From assembly GCF_000526775.1 (NCBI RefSeq), contig NZ_JAGS01000001.1, positions 1,922,001 through 1,986,000 on the forward strand: a stretch of 64,000 nucleotides of DNA, written 5' to 3'. Position numbers and translations under genes: made by a program. Under the pieces are notes generated by a model that saw only the letters and a program-made list of their open reading frames with translations, had not been told where the DNA came from and did not search any database. Below, one piece after another: positions 8,311-17,056 of this stretch (positions within the stretch are counted from its first letter, which is position 1; every line of letters starts with the position of its first letter). The DNA is from Ruminococcus albus AD2013 (GTDB lineage: Bacteria; Bacillota; Clostridia; Oscillospirales; Ruminococcaceae).

Positions 8311-9510
8311 ATCAACGAGTACAGGATTGAAATTCTCTGTCCAGGGCAGACCCCACTTGTTCAGTGCTTCCATGAAAGGATCTGGATCGAATTCCTCGAC
8401 GTTGTATACGCCGGGTTTCTTCCACTTGCCTGTCAGCACCATCATAGCACCGATCATTGCAGGAACGCCTGTTGTGTAGGATATAGCCTGTGATCCGACT
8501 TCCTTGTAGCACTCCTGATGGTCGCATACGTTGTATACATAGTAGGTCTTGTCCTTGCCGTCCTTCTTGCCCTGGAAGATACAGCCGATGTTGGTCTTGC
8601 CCTTTGTTCTGGGGCCAAGGCTTGCAGGGTCGGGGAGAACTGCTTTCAGGAACTGGAGAGGTACTATCTCCTTGCCCTCGTACATGATAGGCTCGATGGA
8701 GGTCATACCAACATTTTCCAGGCACTTCAGGTGTGTCAGGTAGCTCTGACCAAAGGTCATGAAGAAACGTATCCTCTTAATGCCCTTGATATTCAGTGCC
8801 AGGGATTCAAGCTCTTCGTGGTGGAGCAGGTACATATCCTTTTCGCCCACCTGATCGAAGTTGTATACTCTCTTGATCTCCATAGGCTCGGTCTCTACCC
8901 ACTTGCCGTCCTGAATGTAGCTGCCCTTTGCGCTTACTTCACGGATGTTGATCTCGGGGTTGAAGTTTGTAGCGAAGGGATAGCCGTGGTCGCCGCCGTT
9001 GCAGTCGAGGATATCGATATAGTTTATCTCATCGAAGTAGTGCTTCTGGGCATAAGCGCAGAATACGCCTGTAACACCTGGGTCGAAGCCCGAACCCAGC
9101 ACAGCGGTGATGCCTGCTTTCTCGAATCTCTCGCGGTAAGCCCACTGCCAGCTGTATTCAAACTTAGCGGTATCCTCAGGCTCGTAGTTAGCGGTATCAA
9201 GGTAGTCAACCTTGCATTCAAGGCAAGCGTCCATTATATGCAGATCCTGATAAGGGAGAGCCACGTTGATACAGATATCGGGCTTGTACTCCTTCATCAG
9301 TGCAACCAGCTCGGGAACGTTATCAGCGTTTACCTGTGCGGTGGTGATGTTGGTCTTGGTCTTGCCCTGAAGCTCCTCCTTGAACTTATCGCACTTAGCC
9401 TTTGTACGGCTGGCGATACAGATATCTGTGAACACCTCGCTGTTCTGGCAGCACTTGTGTATAACAACACCTGCTACTCCTCCTGCACCTATTATCAAAG
9501 CTCTTGACAT
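8308..9510 (-). CDS. Carboxynorspermidine/carboxyspermidine synthase (saccharopine dehydrogenase family)
   Basis: A 400-residue NAD(P)H-dependent dehydrogenase with an N-terminal Rossmann motif (IIGAGGVAGVV, about residues 5-15), DTANYEPED and the GSGFDPGVTGVF block typical of the Lys1/CASDH family. CASDH reductively condenses a diamine (putrescine or diaminopropane) with aspartate semialdehyde to give carboxy(nor)spermidine. A saccharopine-type function is excluded less by sequence than by context: speB, speE, speA and speD lie upstream on the same strand. The decarboxylase that finishes this route (nspC) is not in the window. Its stop codon is formed by the heptamer end of element R2. Confidence 0.88.
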   Translation of the reverse strand: MSRALIIGAGGVAGVVIHKCCQNSEVFTDICIASRTKAKCDKFKEELQGKTKTNITTAQVNADNVPELVALMKEYKPDICINVALPYQDLHIMDACLECKVDYLDTANYEPEDTAKFEYSWQWAYRERFEKAGITAVLGSGFDPGVTGVFCAYAQKHYFDEINYIDILDCNGGDHGYPFATNFNPEINIREVSAKGSYIQDGKWVETEPMEIKRVYNFDQVGEKDMYLLHHEELESLALNIKGIKRIRFFMTFGQSYLTHLKCLENVGMTSIEPIMYEGKEIVPLQFLKAVLPDPASLGPRTKGKTNIGCIFQGKKDGKDKTYYVYNVCDHQECYKEVGSQAISYTTGVPAMIGAMMVLTGKWKKPGVYNVEEFDPDPFMEALNKWGLPWTENFNPVLVD

Positions 9511-9577
9511 TTTACATCTTCCTTTCGGTTTAATAATTTATTTGGGTAAAGCGGAGAGTGCTCCGCGTATTATCATA

Positions 9578-10240
9578 TCAAGTCCGCCGCGGCAGACCGT
9601 CCCTTATCCTCAGCATAGCTTCGGTGTGCATTATGTGGTGGCGGGAAAAGGGCATCTGTATCAGCCCACGGATATCCTTGCCGCACCAGTAGTCCACCAG
9701 CCAGAATGCGTCCTCACTTCGGCTGACGACTTCAAGGGATATAAGCTTTTCACGGCGTTCTGTGGGTATCTTTGTTTTCAGCTTATCGAAATCCATACCC
9801 AATAGGGTATCCTCGGTGCTTTGCTTTACATCACTGATGTATTCGTAAAGCGCTCCGATATCCAGCACTTTCGTGAAACCGGCTATCTCGTCGCCCGAAA
9901 GTTCGTTGCCTGTGGTGATGATAGGCGAGTTGATACGGCGCTGATAGTCACCTGTGAAAAACACCTGTTCCCTGTCAGCGATAAGGGTATTCGCCGTAAT
10001 ATCCTCAATGCGGAAAATATGCCACAGTGAGTAGGCGATGTTCTTGCAATGATAGCCCTTAGCCTTTGGGTACGGCATGGCATCAAAGTCCCCACGTGAA
10101 AGTTCTTCCCGCAGAGAAAGCATTGTATTATAAAGCTCGTCACGCAGTCTGAAAAGTGCGGCGATGCCCTCATTGAAAGTATCTCGCTTTTTCAGCAACT
10201 GCTGCATAGCCTTGTTAAGATCGGACCATTCCTTGTTCAT
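9578..10240 (-). CDS. DinB-like four-helix protein
   Basis: A 220-residue protein with the helical DinB/YfiT-type pattern. One conserved block is HCKNIAYSLWHIFRIED (about 75-91); the late block is MPFSRHHIMHTEAMLRIRD (about 195-213). Histidines in these blocks are placed like the metal ligands of DinB-type metalloenzymes. Many family members use bacillithiol or other thiols as cofactors; the substrate here is unknown. It is on the same strand as the polyamine genes but has no obvious connection to them. Confidence 0.65.
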   Translation of the reverse strand: MNKEWSDLNKAMQQLLKKRDTFNEGIAALFRLRDELYNTMLSLREELSRGDFDAMPYPKAKGYHCKNIAYSLWHIFRIEDITANTLIADREQVFFTGDYQRRINSPIITTGNELSGDEIAGFTKVLDIGALYEYISDVKQSTEDTLLGMDFDKLKTKIPTERREKLISLEVVSRSEDAFWLVDYWCGKDIRGLIQMPFSRHHIMHTEAMLRIRDGLPRRT

Positions 10241-10309
10241 ATCAGTTTACCAAATAAACGGCAGAAGCCTGTACTTTTCTTTTTTGTAGCCTGAACAACC
10301 TGCAGGATA

Positions 10310-11053
10310 TCATTTTTCAGCATCGTCCTCGCTGCCTGAATTTTTATTCAGCTCTTCTCTGACCCAACTCTTCCAGCTTATCTTATCATTGATATGCACG
10401 ATGATTATCACAGGTATAACGATTACCGTTACTGCTATCGTGATGATAATAATGTAAAATGACACATAATACAATGGTGAGAAATCATCGTAAATAAACT
10501 TTGCCTTCTTACCGTCAGTGCTGACAGCATACCCTTCATGAATATCATAGGCGTTTGACGTTTTCTTTGTCACACCCAGCACCTCACCGTGTTCGCCTAC
10601 ATAAGCGATCCTGAACTTGCCGTATTTTTTATATAAGTTTTTAGCAGAACAATTCAGATAAAGACGATAACTGTCACTTCCGTCCAGATCGAAGTATTCC
10701 AGATCTGTTGAATGGATGGACAGTGACATATAACCGTCCTCGTTATACCTAGCTATCTCGCTGTTTTCATCTATTTCCATCGGTACCCTGTCAACGACTA
10801 GAGTTTGGTCGGCAAGGGGTTCATTCGGAATAAAATTGAAATCGGAATAGCTTTCATCAGTGCGGTCTATCTTACCGAGAATATCTGCGTACACAGTTCC
10901 CTCGGGCGCACCGCTGAATTCTATTTTCATGATATCTCCTTTATTAGGAGGGGTTCGAACGATATGCTTGACAATATAAACAGCACCTAATATGCTCAGT
11001 ATTATCATCAGCACATATATCTTTTTTAAAACAGAAATTATTTTTTCTTTCAT
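10310..11053 (-). CDS. Hypothetical two-TM protein
   Basis: A 247-residue protein with one membrane segment near the N-terminus (about 12-32), a soluble central domain of about 150 residues and a second membrane segment (about 200-224), followed by a charged tail. The central domain is therefore outside the cell. I do not recognise a family. It lies 6 bp downstream of the isoprenylcysteine methyltransferase-like gene and is probably co-transcribed with it. Confidence 0.6.
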   Translation of the reverse strand: MKEKIISVLKKIYVLMIILSILGAVYIVKHIVRTPPNKGDIMKIEFSGAPEGTVYADILGKIDRTDESYSDFNFIPNEPLADQTLVVDRVPMEIDENSEIARYNEDGYMSLSIHSTDLEYFDLDGSDSYRLYLNCSAKNLYKKYGKFRIAYVGEHGEVLGVTKKTSNAYDIHEGYAVSTDGKKAKFIYDDFSPLYYVSFYIIIITIAVTVIVIPVIIIVHINDKISWKSWVREELNKNSGSEDDAEK

Positions 11054-11059
11054 AGTAAT

Positions 11060-11731
11060 TCACCACACAAAAGGCATCAGCCTGTACTTAACTTTCTTCT
11101 TGTAGTCTGTATACCCTTTGAGCCCCTGTTCAAGGACTTTTTCCTCGTTGCCTATCCTCGTTACTATTATAACAGGGTAAGCGAGGAATATCACAAAGGA
11201 TATCACCGAGCCCAGCACCAGGGGTGCCGAGCAGAACATCAGAATAGTCGCAGTGTACATGGGGTGACGTATCACACCGTAAAGCCCTGTGTCGATGACT
11301 TTCTGTTCCTCCTGAACTTCCACCGTGCGTGAGAGATACTCGTTCTCGCGGAGAACTTCGGCATACATGGCGTAGCCGATGAGGAATATGACCGCCGCAG
11401 TAACGCTGACCCACATGGGAAGTCTCAGCCAGCCAAAGCGGAAACTCAGCCCCGCCGTGATGAAGCCGCCAAGGAACATCAGCATACTGGATATTACCAC
11501 GCCTTTCTGGGTGGTCTCCTGTTCCTTGCTGTTAAGGCGTTTTCTCAGCAGTTCGGGACTTTTCAAAGCAAGCACCACACCGATGATAAACATCGGCACG
11601 AAAAGCACTGCCATGAATATCCAGCCCTGAGCAAAAGCCATCGTCCCCGCAGGCAGGAATATCAGCAGACCCAGCATCACCAGTCCCAACAGGAATTTTG
11701 TAACTGCGCTTATCATCAGTTTTCTGTCCAT
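11060..11731 (-). CDS. Isoprenylcysteine carboxyl methyltransferase-like membrane protein
   Basis: A 223-residue protein with five or six hydrophobic segments and the C-terminal ICMT/PEMT signature: DTGLYGVIRHPMYTA (about 152-166), then a hydrophobic hairpin and an acidic EEKVLEQ block near residue 200. The RHPMY and late Glu residues bind S-adenosylmethionine in this family. Bacterial members methylate lipids or small molecules of mostly unknown identity. A GGGTGAT-like ribosome site precedes the start. Confidence 0.8.
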   Translation of the reverse strand: MDRKLMISAVTKFLLGLVMLGLLIFLPAGTMAFAQGWIFMAVLFVPMFIIGVVLALKSPELLRKRLNSKEQETTQKGVVISSMLMFLGGFITAGLSFRFGWLRLPMWVSVTAAVIFLIGYAMYAEVLRENEYLSRTVEVQEEQKVIDTGLYGVIRHPMYTATILMFCSAPLVLGSVISFVIFLAYPVIIVTRIGNEEKVLEQGLKGYTDYKKKVKYRLMPFVW

Positions 11732-11937
11732 AATATCACCCCGTTAGAATTATTAAGGCGATACCGCATGACTGTTTCACAGCCGTCCCCTCCCTGATAG
11801 TATTTTTAGTTCGCGGCGCTTTGCCGCTCACATTATATATACGTTTTTGGGGAGAATATTTATGGTGTGGTTTTTCATAAATATACGCTGCTGCGGATGT
11901 GTGTATTGCACAAAAACTTTGCGGTACTGCCTTTTGG

Positions 11938-12423
11938 TCAGTTCTTTACGGCAGAAAACACGGCACATTCGCCGTCATCGCAGTGGCATATCACCCACCT
12001 GAATTTAGGCGAAAGTATGTAAGCATCTTCAAGATAGAAAAGCTCGGGCAGAAGCGAGAATATCTCCTCGGCATAGCCCTCATAGACCCAGCCCTGTGAA
12101 AGTATCAGGAACAGCTTTTTGTCCCTGTCCTCTGCGGGGATAAGCTCACGTACCCGCGCAAAATAGGCGAATTCGTCAGCCCCGCATCTTACGGGCTCAC
12201 TGTGGGCAAGTCCTTCCCTGAAATTCAGCCAGCTGTAAGCAAGGCTGCTTCCGCGCTGTTTTTTCATATCGAGGAATGTATAGCAGAATTTTGTGATGAT
12301 GTCCTTCCAGCCCGATTTTGCGAACTCTCCGAACCTCTCGGGCGGTATGCCCTTCTCCCTGCTTACTTTCTCTGCCTCGTCCCTGACAAGGCAGCTTGTT
12401 TCGGGCTTTTTTTCAAATTCCAT
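11938..12423 (-). CDS. Hypothetical cytoplasmic protein
   Basis: A 161-residue protein starting at MEFEKKPETS, with GGAGGG just before the ATG. The reading frame is open further upstream, but a strong promoter (12461-12489) lies inside that extension, so the shorter start is preferred. The sequence is a mixture of helices and strands with a Cys-rich end (WVICHCDDGECAVF). No membrane segment and no family I recognise. It may be one of the accessory genes that have entered the polyamine cluster. Confidence 0.6.
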   Translation of the reverse strand: MEFEKKPETSCLVRDEAEKVSREKGIPPERFGEFAKSGWKDIITKFCYTFLDMKKQRGSSLAYSWLNFREGLAHSEPVRCGADEFAYFARVRELIPAEDRDKKLFLILSQGWVYEGYAEEIFSLLPELFYLEDAYILSPKFRWVICHCDDGECAVFSAVKN

Positions 12424-12460
12424 ACACCCTCCAAAGTTTTGCCGTACTGACCTTAAACTC

Positions 12461-12489
12461 ATGATAACACAGACAGCACCCGCTGTCAA
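12461..12489 (-). promoter_or_regulatory. Sigma-A-type promoter
   Basis: On the minus strand, TTGACA, a 17-bp spacer and TATCAT. It drives the hypothetical gene ending at 11938 and fixes its start at 12423. Confidence 0.75.
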
Positions 12490-12639
12490 CCGTCACGCAA
12501 AGGCAATGGCGCAACGGTCGGTTGCGATTTGTTATCCCGCGGATAGCTGTTGGTCATCTTCCCCTGCATCAGGCGGGGGAAAATGACACCCGAGTATACC
12601 GACGGTCAAGCGGTGTTCTGAAGTGAAAGCAGGAAAATA

Positions 12640-13494
12640 TTACCTGTGAAATCTCAGCAGCATTTCGCGCATGGTCTTGCAGGCGAGAGCTGTGCTTCTG
12701 CCGCTGGGGTCGTAGGCAGGGGAAAGCTCGTTCATATCAAAGCCCACAATATTCAGCTCGGAAAGGACTTCGATAGCGTCAAGCAGTTCATCAAAATGCA
12801 CGCCGCCAGCTTCGGGAGTGCCTGTGCCGGGGAATTCCGAGGGGTCGAGAACGTCCATATCAAGGGTGAAATATACAGGTGCGTTGCCGAGATAGCCCGC
12901 AACTTCGCGGAGAGTGCGGAAGTCGAAAAGGTTGAGGGAGGTATGCTCCTGCATAACGAATTCAACTTCGCTCTTATCGGCACTGCGTATACCGAACTGG
13001 AATATTTTTCCGTCGCCCAGTATCTCCTGACAGCGGCGCATAACGCAGGCGTGGGAAAGCTTAACGCCCAGATAATCCTCGCGGAGGTCGGCGTGGGCAT
13101 CGAACTGTATAACATGCAGGTCGGGATATTTCTCAGCGCAGGCACGTACAGCCCCCAGGGTCACAAGATGTTCGCCGCCTATCATGCAGGGTATCTTGCC
13201 GTCACCAAGGATAGTGGCAGTCCTTTCCCTGATATCGTCCAGCGCTCTTTCGGGAGAACCGAAGGGCAGTTCAAGGTCGCCGCTGTCGAATACCTTTATA
13301 TCCAGCATATCCTTCATCTGATATACCGAGAAAGTCTCGATGCCGAAGCTCTCGCTCCTCATTGCCTGGCTTGCAAACCTCGTTCCCGGGCGGAATGAAG
13401 TTGTGCTGTCAAAGGGTGCGCCGAACATTACTATCTTTGCTTCATCGTACTCGCAGTCGCAGGCGATGAAAGTCTGTACATTTTTCTCTAGCAT
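12640..13494 (-). CDS. speB: Agmatinase (ureohydrolase)
   Basis: The 284-residue protein starts at MLEKNVQTF, preceded by AAAGGAG; a longer in-frame reading to 13683 has no ribosome site and runs through AT-rich spacer. It carries the ureohydrolase metal-binding motifs GGEH, DAHAD and DMDVLDPS. It hydrolyses agmatine to putrescine and urea, following SpeA in the arginine route to polyamines. It lies downstream of speE on the same strand but is now separated from it by two small membrane-protein genes. A hairpin at 12557-12583 downstream lacks a T run. Confidence 0.92.
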   Translation of the reverse strand: MLEKNVQTFIACDCEYDEAKIVMFGAPFDSTTSFRPGTRFASQAMRSESFGIETFSVYQMKDMLDIKVFDSGDLELPFGSPERALDDIRERTATILGDGKIPCMIGGEHLVTLGAVRACAEKYPDLHVIQFDAHADLREDYLGVKLSHACVMRRCQEILGDGKIFQFGIRSADKSEVEFVMQEHTSLNLFDFRTLREVAGYLGNAPVYFTLDMDVLDPSEFPGTGTPEAGGVHFDELLDAIEVLSELNIVGFDMNELSPAYDPSGRSTALACKTMREMLLRFHR

Positions 13495-13568
13495 TATTAT
13501 TCTCCTTTCGGTATAGACGTGGGTGTTTAAAACTTGGTTTATAAAAGGGTTCACAAGATAGATCGTAT

Positions 13569-14075
13569 CTAGCACTTCACTAAAATGAAAGAGCCGATCA
13601 CAGCCGGGAGCCCCAAAAACGTAATCATTATCATCTCCATTATCGATTGATAATAGTATGCAGGAACAATAACGAATTTCCACGGTTCGTTTTCGAGATA
13701 TGATATTTTAACTTTAGAGCCTTTTCTGTATTTTCTGAGCAGTATAGTCATTCCGACCTTGCTTTGATATTTATGTGAGATCTTTGAGGTATCAAGAAAC
13801 TGAATGATCGGATAATAATTTTTCATTTTACTCCATTCAACGTGATGATCTTTTATTACTGCTTTGGTGCTTATCCCATTTTTAACAATACACCTGACAG
13901 AAAGAAAATGACTGATCCCCGCTCCAGATCCAAGCAATGATAGAACAGATAGTATTTCCAAGAACACAGAACCCCAAAAAAGCGTAGGTTTTCCGCCGTA
14001 ATAAATATATAGTCCTTGAAAGACCGTTAGGATAACAATATAGCAAGCGATCACGATACGGATAACGATTTTCAC
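13569..14075 (-). CDS. Hypothetical membrane protein (DUF3592-like)
   Basis: A 168-residue protein with two N-terminal membrane segments (about 5-25 and 33-58), a soluble beta-rich middle (KAVIKDHHVEW to KGSKVKISYLENEPWKF) and a C-terminal membrane segment. The middle resembles the small beta domain of DUF3592-type proteins, a loose comparison. Its base composition is more AT-rich than the polyamine genes around it, as expected for a late arrival. The 3' flank (CTATCTTGTGAACCCTTTTA, minus strand) recurs after the next gene, suggesting a cassette border. Confidence 0.6.
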   Translation of the reverse strand: MKIVIRIVIACYIVILTVFQGLYIYYGGKPTLFWGSVFLEILSVLSLLGSGAGISHFLSVRCIVKNGISTKAVIKDHHVEWSKMKNYYPIIQFLDTSKISHKYQSKVGMTILLRKYRKGSKVKISYLENEPWKFVIVPAYYYQSIMEMIMITFLGLPAVIGSFILVKC

Positions 14076-14097
14076 ATTATATCACCACCTGAGTACC

Positions 14098-14125
14098 AGC
14101 AATCACGAATTCTCCATTATCTCCT
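14098..14125 (-). repeat. Duplicated 3' end of speE
   Basis: On the minus strand this stretch repeats the last bases of speE (GAGATA.TGGAGAATTCGT) about 370 bp downstream of the real end at 14470-14490. The copy is non-coding. It brackets the small gene 14161-14454 with its parent sequence. Confidence 0.7.
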
Positions 14126-14160
14126 GCTTTTATAAAAGTGTTCCCAAGATAGGTCAGTAA

Positions 14161-14454
14161 TCAATACAGAACTAATTGAAATATAATATATATTCCGGAA
14201 CCTAAAACAAGTGGAGCTAATTGAAAATACAAAGTATCTTTTATATGGAATTTTCCAATTAATTTGTAATAAATATTCGGTATCAGTAAAACTAACATCC
14301 ACACAAATGAAATAAACAAACCTAATCCAATGTCATGGTCTTGATTATTTTTCTCGAAAATAAAAGCATAGCTTATTGTTAAGGCGATAACCGCAATAAC
14401 GCCTTCGATCAGATTGAATATAATTGAACTTCTCTTCAACGATATGTTTTTCAT
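14161..14454 (-). CDS. Small three-TM membrane protein
   Basis: A 97-residue, strongly AT-rich protein with three hydrophobic segments (about 12-30, 43-62 and 74-95) and a basic N-terminus. It follows speE by 15 bp. No family is recognised. It lies between speE and a duplicated copy of the speE tail, so it appears to have been inserted into or duplicated within the operon. Similar 3' flanks are found after this gene and after the 13569-14075 gene. Confidence 0.55.
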   Translation of the reverse strand: MKNISLKRSSIIFNLIEGVIAVIALTISYAFIFEKNNQDHDIGLGLFISFVWMLVLLIPNIYYKLIGKFHIKDTLYFQLAPLVLGSGIYIIFQLVLY

Positions 14455-14469
14455 AGTAACCTCCAGTGG

Positions 14470-15318
14470 TTACGAATTCTCCAGTATCTCCAGCACATCA
14501 TTGGGCAGTGCGAAACAGCCCTTGTGGAGGTCGGTGTTGTAGTACCTTGTCTTTAAGCCGAACTCTTTCCAGCGGTCGGCTTTAAGGTCGTATACGGGGT
14601 GCAGGTTCTTCGAAGCAAAGCCGAAAAGCCAGTGTCCCGAGGGATAGGTGGGTATATGCGCCTGATACACCATTGATACGGGGAAGCTTGCGCCGATGCG
14701 CTTGTGCGTCCTTGTAACCATATCCACGTAGCTGTCGTAATAGGTGCTTTCATGCTGATTTATCAGTATGCCGCTGTCCGTCAGTGCCTTGAAGCAGTTG
14801 CCGTAGAATTCCTTGGTGAAAAGTCCCTCTCCGGGACCGAATGGGTCGGTGGAATCCACAATGATAAGGTCGTATTCACTGTTTTTTCTGCGGACGTATT
14901 TAAGACCGTCCTCAAAAAACAGGTGTACTCTCGGGTCATCGAACTTGCAGGCTGTCTGTGGGAGATACTCCTTGCAGACTTCCACCACCTGTTCATCTAT
15001 CTCCACCATATCGATATTTTCGATTGATTCATAGCGGGTCAGTTCGCGGACAGTTCCGCCGTCACCCGCACCGATGACCAGCACATTTTTTATATCGGGA
15101 TTGACAGCCATAGGCACGGCTGTTACCATCTCATGGTAGATATATTCGTCCTTTTCGGTCAGCATGATGAAGCCGTCAAGCACCAGCACCCGCCCGAATT
15201 CGTAGGTATCGAAAACGTCTATCTCCTGATAATAGCTCTTACCCGAGTAGAGCTGCTTCTTTACCTTTATAGTAAAATTAACATCGTCCGTATGCTTTTC
15301 AGTAAACCAAAGATCCAT
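14470..15318 (-). CDS. speE: Spermidine synthase
   Basis: The 282-residue protein is full length for bacterial SpeE. It has the N-terminal beta domain (LWFTEKHTDDVNFTIKVKK), YHEM, the nucleotide-binding VIGAGDGGTVREL (about 80-92), EID, and the catalytic DSTDPFGPGEGLF loop (about 155-167). It transfers the aminopropyl group of decarboxylated S-adenosylmethionine (from SpeD) to putrescine (from SpeB). The neighbourhood contains both partner enzymes. Confidence 0.95.
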   Translation of the reverse strand: MDLWFTEKHTDDVNFTIKVKKQLYSGKSYYQEIDVFDTYEFGRVLVLDGFIMLTEKDEYIYHEMVTAVPMAVNPDIKNVLVIGAGDGGTVRELTRYESIENIDMVEIDEQVVEVCKEYLPQTACKFDDPRVHLFFEDGLKYVRRKNSEYDLIIVDSTDPFGPGEGLFTKEFYGNCFKALTDSGILINQHESTYYDSYVDMVTRTHKRIGASFPVSMVYQAHIPTYPSGHWLFGFASKNLHPVYDLKADRWKEFGLKTRYYNTDLHKGCFALPNDVLEILENS

Positions 15319-15359
15319 GGTGTTCCCTCTCTTCTATTTAACTTTTCAACTGTTATTCA

Positions 15360-15974
15360 TTATAAAGTACAATATAATATCTTGGCATAATATCCGTCAT
15401 CAGCCTTGCCAAAGCCGATGTAATAATGATACAGACCCTGGATCCTGTCAGGGTAAAAACGGTCATATACCTCGGTAAAATCAATGCTGTATCCCAACTT
15501 TGAAGCTGATTCTTCCAGCTCGTTTTTGATACTGCCGAAGCTTTTATTATCGGTCGGGACTTTTAGCAGTTCTCCGCTCTTTTCATTTTCGGGCGTACTT
15601 TCATTTAGTGCGTCCAGAACGTTGTCCAGGTTCTCATCAGCAGAAAGCTCTTTTACCTCGATTTCAGGAAATGCCTTTTCGATAAAATCTTCGGGGTCGC
15701 TTATACCGCCGACTATCAGCCTTGCTTGGACATCTCCTGCACCGGTAGACCAATTAAACTTTAAAGGTTCGGCACACGACGGAATAGTCATGTCAAGGCG
15801 CTTCTCAACTTCGGCTATGCGTTTATCATCGAAAGTGTCCCATTCTTTGTGGGTTTGTTTCATGAAATGATAGCACGGGTATATTAAAGCCCCGAAAAAT
15901 ATCAGCAGCAGAAGTGCTATTCTTATCAAGTTTGTTATCAGCTGTTTTACTTTGGACTTTTTTTCTTTTTCCAT
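15360..15974 (-). CDS. Single-TM protein, paralogue family member 1
   Basis: A 204-residue protein with one membrane segment (about 14-36) and an extracytoplasmic domain. It belongs to a family of four in this window. Shared blocks are KEWDTFDDKRIAEVEKRLDMTIP (here split by small changes), a PLKFNW strand, then RLIVGGISDPEDFIEKAF. It is closest to its neighbour at 16046-16597. It has a longer insert (about 100-150) than the others. No known family is recognised; tandem expansion is typical of immunity or surface-antigen proteins, which is inference. Confidence 0.65.
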   Translation of the reverse strand: MEKEKKSKVKQLITNLIRIALLLLIFFGALIYPCYHFMKQTHKEWDTFDDKRIAEVEKRLDMTIPSCAEPLKFNWSTGAGDVQARLIVGGISDPEDFIEKAFPEIEVKELSADENLDNVLDALNESTPENEKSGELLKVPTDNKSFGSIKNELEESASKLGYSIDFTEVYDRFYPDRIQGLYHYYIGFGKADDGYYAKILYCTL

Positions 15975-15989
15975 ACTGTCAGCTCGTTT

Positions 15990-16030
15990 CTGTCCTGTTT
16001 TATGTACTCATGATCTCTTGGTGAGATGTT
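15990..16030 (-). repeat. Relic of the GNAT gene 3' end
   Basis: On the minus strand this sequence (CTCACCAAGAGATCATGAGT, then ACATAAAACAGGAC) repeats the real end and downstream flank of the acetyltransferase at 16604-16632. It sits before the paralogue at 15974, exactly as the real end sits before the paralogue at 16597. It marks a tandem duplication unit of GNAT tail plus paralogue gene. Confidence 0.75.
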
Positions 16031-16045
16031 TCTCATTTTCTGTCT

Positions 16046-16597
16046 TTAATAATCATTCAGACAAGTTATCACAGCGCAGTATCCGCTGTCTGTTTTGCTG
16101 AAGCCTATGTAATATTTATCTATTCTTTCGTCTTTTTTGGTGGATACACGTTCGTATACATCGGAGAATTCTATACTGAGATCCAGATCTTCAGATACTT
16201 CGTACAGCGTGTTACATATTCCTGAAAACATTTCATTATCGGGCGTGATTTCTTTTATATCAGCCCCCGAAAAAGCTTTGTCAATAAAATCATTCGGGTC
16301 GCTTATACCTTCAACTATCAGCTTGTTGAAACAAGTACCATCCCCCGGAGCAGAATACCACTTGAATCTCACCGGAGTAACTTCGTCGGGAATGGTCATA
16401 TCAAGATATTTCTCGACTTTTGCTATGCGTTCATCATCGAAACGTTTCCAGTCCTTATGGATCATGTTTCGGAAGTCTATCATAGCGTAAAGCATAAACC
16501 CGAAAAACAGCAGCAGCATCACCAACGCGATGATACAGCCATTATTCTTTTTGCGTATGACGTTCTTTTCGCTGACGTCCTCTGTCATTAAAATCAT
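16046..16597 (-). CDS. Single-TM protein, paralogue family member 2
   Basis: A 183-residue protein: short basic N-terminus, one membrane segment (about 22-43), then the family domain KDWKRFDDERIAKVEKYLDM, TPVRFKWYSAPGDG and IVEGISDPNDFIDKAF, and a C-terminal YYIGFSKTDSGYCAVI block. It is the nearest relative of member 1 and arose with it by tandem duplication, as shown by the copied GNAT tail upstream of each. AGGAC lies 6 bp before the ATG. Function unknown. Confidence 0.65.
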   Translation of the reverse strand: MILMTEDVSEKNVIRKKNNGCIIALVMLLLFFGFMLYAMIDFRNMIHKDWKRFDDERIAKVEKYLDMTIPDEVTPVRFKWYSAPGDGTCFNKLIVEGISDPNDFIDKAFSGADIKEITPDNEMFSGICNTLYEVSEDLDLSIEFSDVYERVSTKKDERIDKYYIGFSKTDSGYCAVITCLNDY

Positions 16598-16617
16598 TCC
16601 AGTCCTGTTTTATGTAC

Positions 16618-17052
16618 TCACAATTTCTTGGTGAAGTGTACCTGCATCTTGTCGCCGTCATAGCCCTGACGTTTGTAGAACTCGTGAGCTCCTGTGCGGG
16701 TACTGCCCGAATTCAGGCGGACAAGATGTATACCGCGCTCCACAGCCCAATTTTCCGCCGCTTTTATCAGTGCCGCACCAATTCCCATGCGTCTGTACTT
16801 ATTGCTTACAGCCACCCCGAGATAGTTGACCATCTTCTCAAAGTACAAAGTTTTGTACTCTTCCACATGGATATATCCCACGGCACTGCTGTCCGTCTCG
16901 GCAACGAAAACAGCTTCACGGGAACTGTCAAGCCCCGATATATTCGCTCTTACCATCTCCGCATCACAGGGATATCCCAGGTCTTCGCGGCTTATCTCTG
17001 CGATATTATCGGCATCTTCGGGGCGTACTTCACGTATGATAAATCCAGCCAT
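16618..17052 (-). CDS. GNAT family N-acetyltransferase
   Basis: A 144-residue protein with the GNAT fold. A first strand (FIIREVRPEDADNIAEI) leads to the acetyl-CoA loop VSNKYRRMGIGAALIKAAENWA (about 83-104, Q/R-x-x-G-x-G/A pattern) and a final ARG-THR-GLY-rich HEFYKRQGY segment. The closeness to RimI-type proteins suggests an N-terminal or small-molecule acetyltransferase, but the substrate cannot be deduced. Although polyamine acetyltransferases are GNATs, I see no specific sign of that here. A relic of its 3' end occurs at 15990-16030. Confidence 0.85.
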   Translation of the reverse strand: MAGFIIREVRPEDADNIAEISREDLGYPCDAEMVRANISGLDSSREAVFVAETDSSAVGYIHVEEYKTLYFEKMVNYLGVAVSNKYRRMGIGAALIKAAENWAVERGIHLVRLNSGSTRTGAHEFYKRQGYDGDKMQVHFTKKL

Positions 17053-17056
17053 GGCT

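Noticed and set aside
8518..9507. Long plus-strand reading frame (329 codons) opposite the dehydrogenase gene
   Set aside because: It is the antisense shadow of a well-conserved gene, has no ribosome site and shows no protein family features.
12557..12583. Hairpin downstream of speB as a terminator
   Set aside because: The stem is good but no T run follows on the minus strand.
12640..13683. Agmatinase with a 63-residue N-terminal extension
   Set aside because: No ribosome site, AT-rich spacer-like sequence, and AAAGGAG precedes the internal start that fits family length.
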